NCBI GenBank assembly: GCA_028279555.1
Contig: JANQNO010000002.1
Span: 248,001 to 312,000 of the forward strand
Source: Sphingorhabdus sp.
GTDB taxonomy: Bacteria > Pseudomonadota > Alphaproteobacteria > Sphingomonadales > Sphingomonadaceae
Length of the DNA stretch: 64,000 nt
Direction: 5' to 3'
Shown piece after piece: positions 61,307 through 64,000 of the stretch. Numbering within the stretch: the stretch's first letter is position 1; each line of letters begins with the position of its first letter. A program made the translations under genes and the position numbers. The notes below the pieces were generated by a model that saw only the letters and a program-made list of their open reading frames with translations, searched no databases and was not told the origin of the DNA.

Positions 61307-62743
61307 ATGCCCGCAGCCATGGAAAATGCGCCTGAAAACAGCGCCATAAACAGCGTGAAAAGCGCAGAACCGCGCCCTCTTTCCGCCGTCAGCACAATGG
61401 TTGGCGTTGCCGGATTGGCCGGGTTGGCGCTCTGGGTCATTATCGCGCGCAATTTTGGGGCGCTTGCCTACGCTGTCGGCCTGACGCCCGAAATGATGGG
61501 GCTGGATGCGATGCCGGAACGGGCTGATGGTCCCTATTCGGCGTTGATTGCAGCCGTCTTTTGCGGCGGCCCGATGGTGCTCTGGTCGCTCCTGGTGGAT
61601 AAAGTCCACCGCCGCGCGTCCACCGGCATAAACTGGTCGCAGAAGAGGCGGGTCAAGGATGTGCTGGACGACAGCATCGTAAAGCTGGCCGGACTGTGGT
61701 TTACCTGGGGTATCATCGCCGCGATCTACGGTGTCTTCCGCTTCTGGTGGACCACCCAATATGCGAATTTTCCTTTTGCCATGGATCTGTTCGAGGCGGC
61801 GGCGATCCCGCTTGTCATCTTCTCGGTACCCTATGTCATCTGGCTGGACCGTTTTCTGGTCAATCAGCGCGAGGGGGCATGGCATCTGGGTGCCTGGATA
61901 GCAGGCCTGGATGGCTGGGATTCCGAAGAGATATTCCATCATCTGCGGGCCTGGGCGGTCAAGGGCTTCTTCCTGGCATTCATGATCTCGATTGTGCCCG
62001 GCGGCTTTCACGGGCTGGTCAATATGGACTTTGCCGACGTTACCCAAAATCCCGTCTGGCTCGCCAACGCGCTGATCACCACCATGTTCGTGGTCGATGT
62101 CCAGTTCGCCACTGTCGGCTATCTGCTCACCATGAAGCCGCTGGATGCGCATATCCGCACCGCCAATCCCTATATGTCCGGCTGGGTCGCCGCACTCATT
62201 TGCTACCCGCCCTTCATTCTGATGAATTCGGGCGGTCCGCTCGATTATCATGTTGCGACCAGCGACTGGGCGCACTGGTTTGCCGGGTATGAATGGCTGC
62301 TCTATATCTGGGGCGGCATTCTGGTTTTCCTGACCGGCATCTATGCCTGGGCTACGGTTGCCTTCGGCCTGCGCTTTTCCAATCTGACGCATCGCGGAAT
62401 CCTGACCCACGGCCCCTATGCCTGGACCAAGCATCCCGCTTATCTTTCCAAGAATGCCTATTGGTGGCTTGCCACCATGCCCTTCCTGGTGACCAGCGGT
62501 TCGGGTTGGGATGCATTGCGCAACACCATGATCCTGCTCGCCGTTTCGGGCGTCTACTATTGGCGCGCACGCACCGAGGAGAAGCATCTGCTCGCAGATC
62601 GCGACTATAAGGACTATGCCGAATGGATGGACCGCAATGCGGCGATCCCGCGCTTCTTTCAGTGGCTGAAGGGCTTTGCCGGGAACCGGCTTTATGGCAA
62701 CCGGCCGAAGGTGGATGAGGGGGCCGTCCAGCCTGCGGAGTAA
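61307..62743 (+). CDS. ICMT-like membrane methyltransferase family protein
   Basis: The 478-residue protein has about nine hydrophobic helices. The C-terminal part, HGPYAWTKHPAYLSKNAYWWLATMPF and RARTEEKHLLADRDYKDYAEWMDR, matches the isoprenylcysteine carboxyl methyltransferase/PEMT-like SAM-binding signature. The N-terminal half (residues 20-250) is an additional membrane region not found in the short ICMT enzymes. Possible substrates are lipids or small thiols. No Shine-Dalgarno is obvious; ATG 61319 is an alternative start. Confidence 0.75.
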   Translation: MPAAMENAPENSAINSVKSAEPRPLSAVSTMVGVAGLAGLALWVIIARNFGALAYAVGLTPEMMGLDAMPERADGPYSALIAAVFCGGPMVLWSLLVDKVHRRASTGINWSQKRRVKDVLDDSIVKLAGLWFTWGIIAAIYGVFRFWWTTQYANFPFAMDLFEAAAIPLVIFSVPYVIWLDRFLVNQREGAWHLGAWIAGLDGWDSEEIFHHLRAWAVKGFFLAFMISIVPGGFHGLVNMDFADVTQNPVWLANALITTMFVVDVQFATVGYLLTMKPLDAHIRTANPYMSGWVAALICYPPFILMNSGGPLDYHVATSDWAHWFAGYEWLLYIWGGILVFLTGIYAWATVAFGLRFSNLTHRGILTHGPYAWTKHPAYLSKNAYWWLATMPFLVTSGSGWDALRNTMILLAVSGVYYWRARTEEKHLLADRDYKDYAEWMDRNAAIPRFFQWLKGFAGNRLYGNRPKVDEGAVQPAE

Positions 62744-62746
62744 CAA

Positions 62747-63529
62747 CTATTCGGCAGCGGTAATTGCCAGAATTCTGAAGCCAGTAATCGCGTGACCGGT
62801 TCTCAGCTGCAAAGCAAGATCCTTAGCTTCCTGAGGCGTGAAGTTGCCGGAAACCAGAACGACGCCGTCCAAGATGGGTTCGCGAATTACGGGCGTGGTG
62901 AGCACCTCTCCATCCAAAATGATTGCAATCATGCTTCCGACATTCTTTGAAGTCAGTTCTGAAAGTCTCTTTTTTCCAACCTCGTCAAAGCTGATTTGCA
63001 CCGCCGCTTCTTCAGTGTAGATGTCAAAAATATGGTTGGCGTATGTAATGTGGTTCCCGACCAGCCAACCATGACGTTTAACTTCGATGCTTCCACTGCC
63101 ATCCGCCATCGGCAAAACCTGGTTGCCCGGGGATGCCTTGCCCGTATCGATATTGGCAGGGTCAGCATCGTCATCGGTCAGCCTAATCTCCAGAGTGCCT
63201 TTTCCCATGACCAGTGTTCGTACCGGCTCAATGTCTTCCGCCGTCAAGAATTCAAGTTTAATCGTGCTTTGCCCCGCTAGCGTGACCTTGATGTGATCCA
63301 GACCGGACAGCTTCAATCGTTCGCGGATCACCTCTATTCCGGTGTTCATGGCCTGATCTACTGAGGTGCCAGAATCCTCGATCTTGGACAGCGCTTCAGG
63401 AACGGCTTCGATAATCATAGTGTTGGTTGGTGGTAAATTGACAGTAGATTGACCACCTGCCGAATTCACGCCGCCCATAATTGAGACAGAGATGAAAGTA
63501 GTAAATAGTATCCGCCAGAGGATTGTCAT
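62747..63529 (-). CDS. Stand-alone SecD-like P1 domain protein
   Basis: The 260-residue protein has an N-terminal signal-like segment (WRILFTTFISVSIMGG) and then a domain like the periplasmic P1 region of SecD: GIEVIRERLKLSGLDHIKVTLAG, STIKLEFLTAEDIEPVRTLVMGKGTLEIRL and VGSMIAIILDGEVLTTPVIREPILDGVVLVSGNFTPQEAKDLALQLRTG. The six-helix SecD membrane part is absent. It may be a periplasmic helper or a decoy; function is unclear. It is less GC-rich than neighbours. Confidence 0.75.
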   Translation of the reverse strand: MTILWRILFTTFISVSIMGGVNSAGGQSTVNLPPTNTMIIEAVPEALSKIEDSGTSVDQAMNTGIEVIRERLKLSGLDHIKVTLAGQSTIKLEFLTAEDIEPVRTLVMGKGTLEIRLTDDDADPANIDTGKASPGNQVLPMADGSGSIEVKRHGWLVGNHITYANHIFDIYTEEAAVQISFDEVGKKRLSELTSKNVGSMIAIILDGEVLTTPVIREPILDGVVLVSGNFTPQEAKDLALQLRTGHAITGFRILAITAAE

Positions 63530-63649
63530 CTTTGCAAAGCCCTTTCAACCGACTAGCTACCTTAAATCCCAACCGCCCTTCTTGCACCACCTATCTTTAA
63601 CCGTTCAGTTAAACATGCTATCGGCATCCCCTGAACAAGGAGAGATTCG

Positions 63650-64000
63650 ATGCATGATATGGTCATCCGCGGCGGCAATGTGGTCGACGGCACGGGCAGC
63701 GAGGCTTTCGCCGCCGATATCGCAATCGATAATGGCTTGATCACCGCGGTGGGCGATATCGAGGCAAAGGGCCGCGAAGAGATTGATGCATCGGGCAAGA
63801 CGGTCACGCCCGGCTTTGTCGATATCCACACGCATTATGACGGGCAGGCGACTTGGGATGCGGAAATGGCCCCATCGAGCTGGCATGGCATTACCACGGT
63901 CGTGATGGGTAATTGCGGCGTCGGCTTTGCGCCTGCACGGCCCGACCGGCATGATTGGCTCATCGGCCTGATGGAAGGCGTCGAGGATATCCCCGGCACT
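63650..64000 (+). CDS. N-acyl-D-amino-acid deacylase/amidohydrolase, 5' part
   Basis: The gene begins at ATG 63650 after AAGGAGAG and runs off the window end, so only 117 residues are visible. [20 protein letters not shown] followed by [19 protein letters not shown] and the metal-binding HTH motif is characteristic of D-aminoacylase/amidohydrolase family members that act on N-acyl-D-amino acids or hydantoins. [11 protein letters not shown] follows. The product will exceed 500 residues if complete. The exact substrate cannot be assigned from the fragment. Confidence 0.8.
   Translation, partial: MHDMVIRGGNVVDGTGSEAFAADIAIDNGLITAVGDIEAKGREEIDASGKTVTPGFVDIHTHYDGQATWDAEMAPSSWHGITTVVMGNCGVGFAPARPDRHDWLIGLMEGVEDIPGT

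Overview
The window looks like chromosomal DNA of an alphaproteobacterium, most likely a sphingomonad (Sphingomonadales). Supporting signs are GC-rich codon use, a DUF4167 RNA-binding protein, a UvrA with the CPVS variant of the first zinc finger, several DUF families common in this group, and many copies of dispersed palindromes whose translation reads PEPVEG, which I associate with sphingomonads. I see no rRNA, tRNA, CRISPR array, transposase, integrase or phage gene. The assignment rests on family recognition, not on a search.

Layout. 0-4.2 kb: membrane and small proteins, then a two-gene AT-rich unit (4132 down to 2418) reading away from uvrA, with an alphaproteobacterial LexA-type site (4228-4242) in the shared upstream region. 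4.5-10.3 kb: uvrA, a DUF4345 protein and an orphan UvrD-like helicase in AT-rich DNA. 10.3-12.3 kb: a gene-poor stretch plus a GFA-family gene bracketed by two ~148-bp direct repeats. 12.3-20.7 kb: prmC, DUF4167, two tandem DUF4139 secreted proteins, a thioesterase pair, a CBS protein, a proline-rich lipoprotein, a Bax-inhibitor-1 family protein and a low-molecular-weight phosphatase. 20.8-31.4 kb: lipid and acyl-CoA functions (MFS transporter, acyl-CoA dehydrogenase, three hotdog thioesterases in the wider area, a crotonase, an HCCA-isomerase-like protein, class I PHA synthase), a divergent ArsR/SRPBCC pair and a class I aminotransferase. 31.7-44.2 kb: S9 peptidase, ferredoxin, thioredoxin reductase, M48 protease, GMC oxidoreductase, malate synthase G, a phosphomannose-isomerase-like protein and a secreted lectin/DUF11-like protein. 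44.4-55.1 kb: tryptophan 2,3-dioxygenase with a kynureninase-like enzyme, DUF1801, S46 peptidase, argG, a second ArsR/SRPBCC unit and an M3 peptidase lipoprotein. 55.2-61.3 kb: an aminoglycoside-nucleotidyltransferase-like gene bracketed by decayed arsR fragments, then an arsenic operon arsR-arsI-arsC-aqpS followed closely by a CaCA antiporter and a lipoprotein. 61.3-64 kb: an ICMT-like membrane methyltransferase, a stand-alone SecD-like periplasmic domain protein and the start of an amidohydrolase that runs off the end.

How the genes work together. The arsenic cluster forms a coherent detoxification route: ArsI would cleave organoarsenicals, ArsC would reduce arsenate, and an aquaglyceroporin would release arsenite in place of ArsB. 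The acyl-CoA genes suggest beta-oxidation feeding PHA storage and, through acetyl-CoA, the glyoxylate bypass (malate synthase). The dioxygenase and kynureninase-like gene suggest tryptophan catabolism.

The most unusual signals are palindromic repeat elements inserted in frame inside essential or conserved genes (uvrA, prmC) and in the signal-peptide region of a DUF4139 protein; two ArsR/SRPBCC modules with similar, apparently leaderless, palindrome-controlled promoters; and the remnant arsR copies around the nucleotidyltransferase gene.
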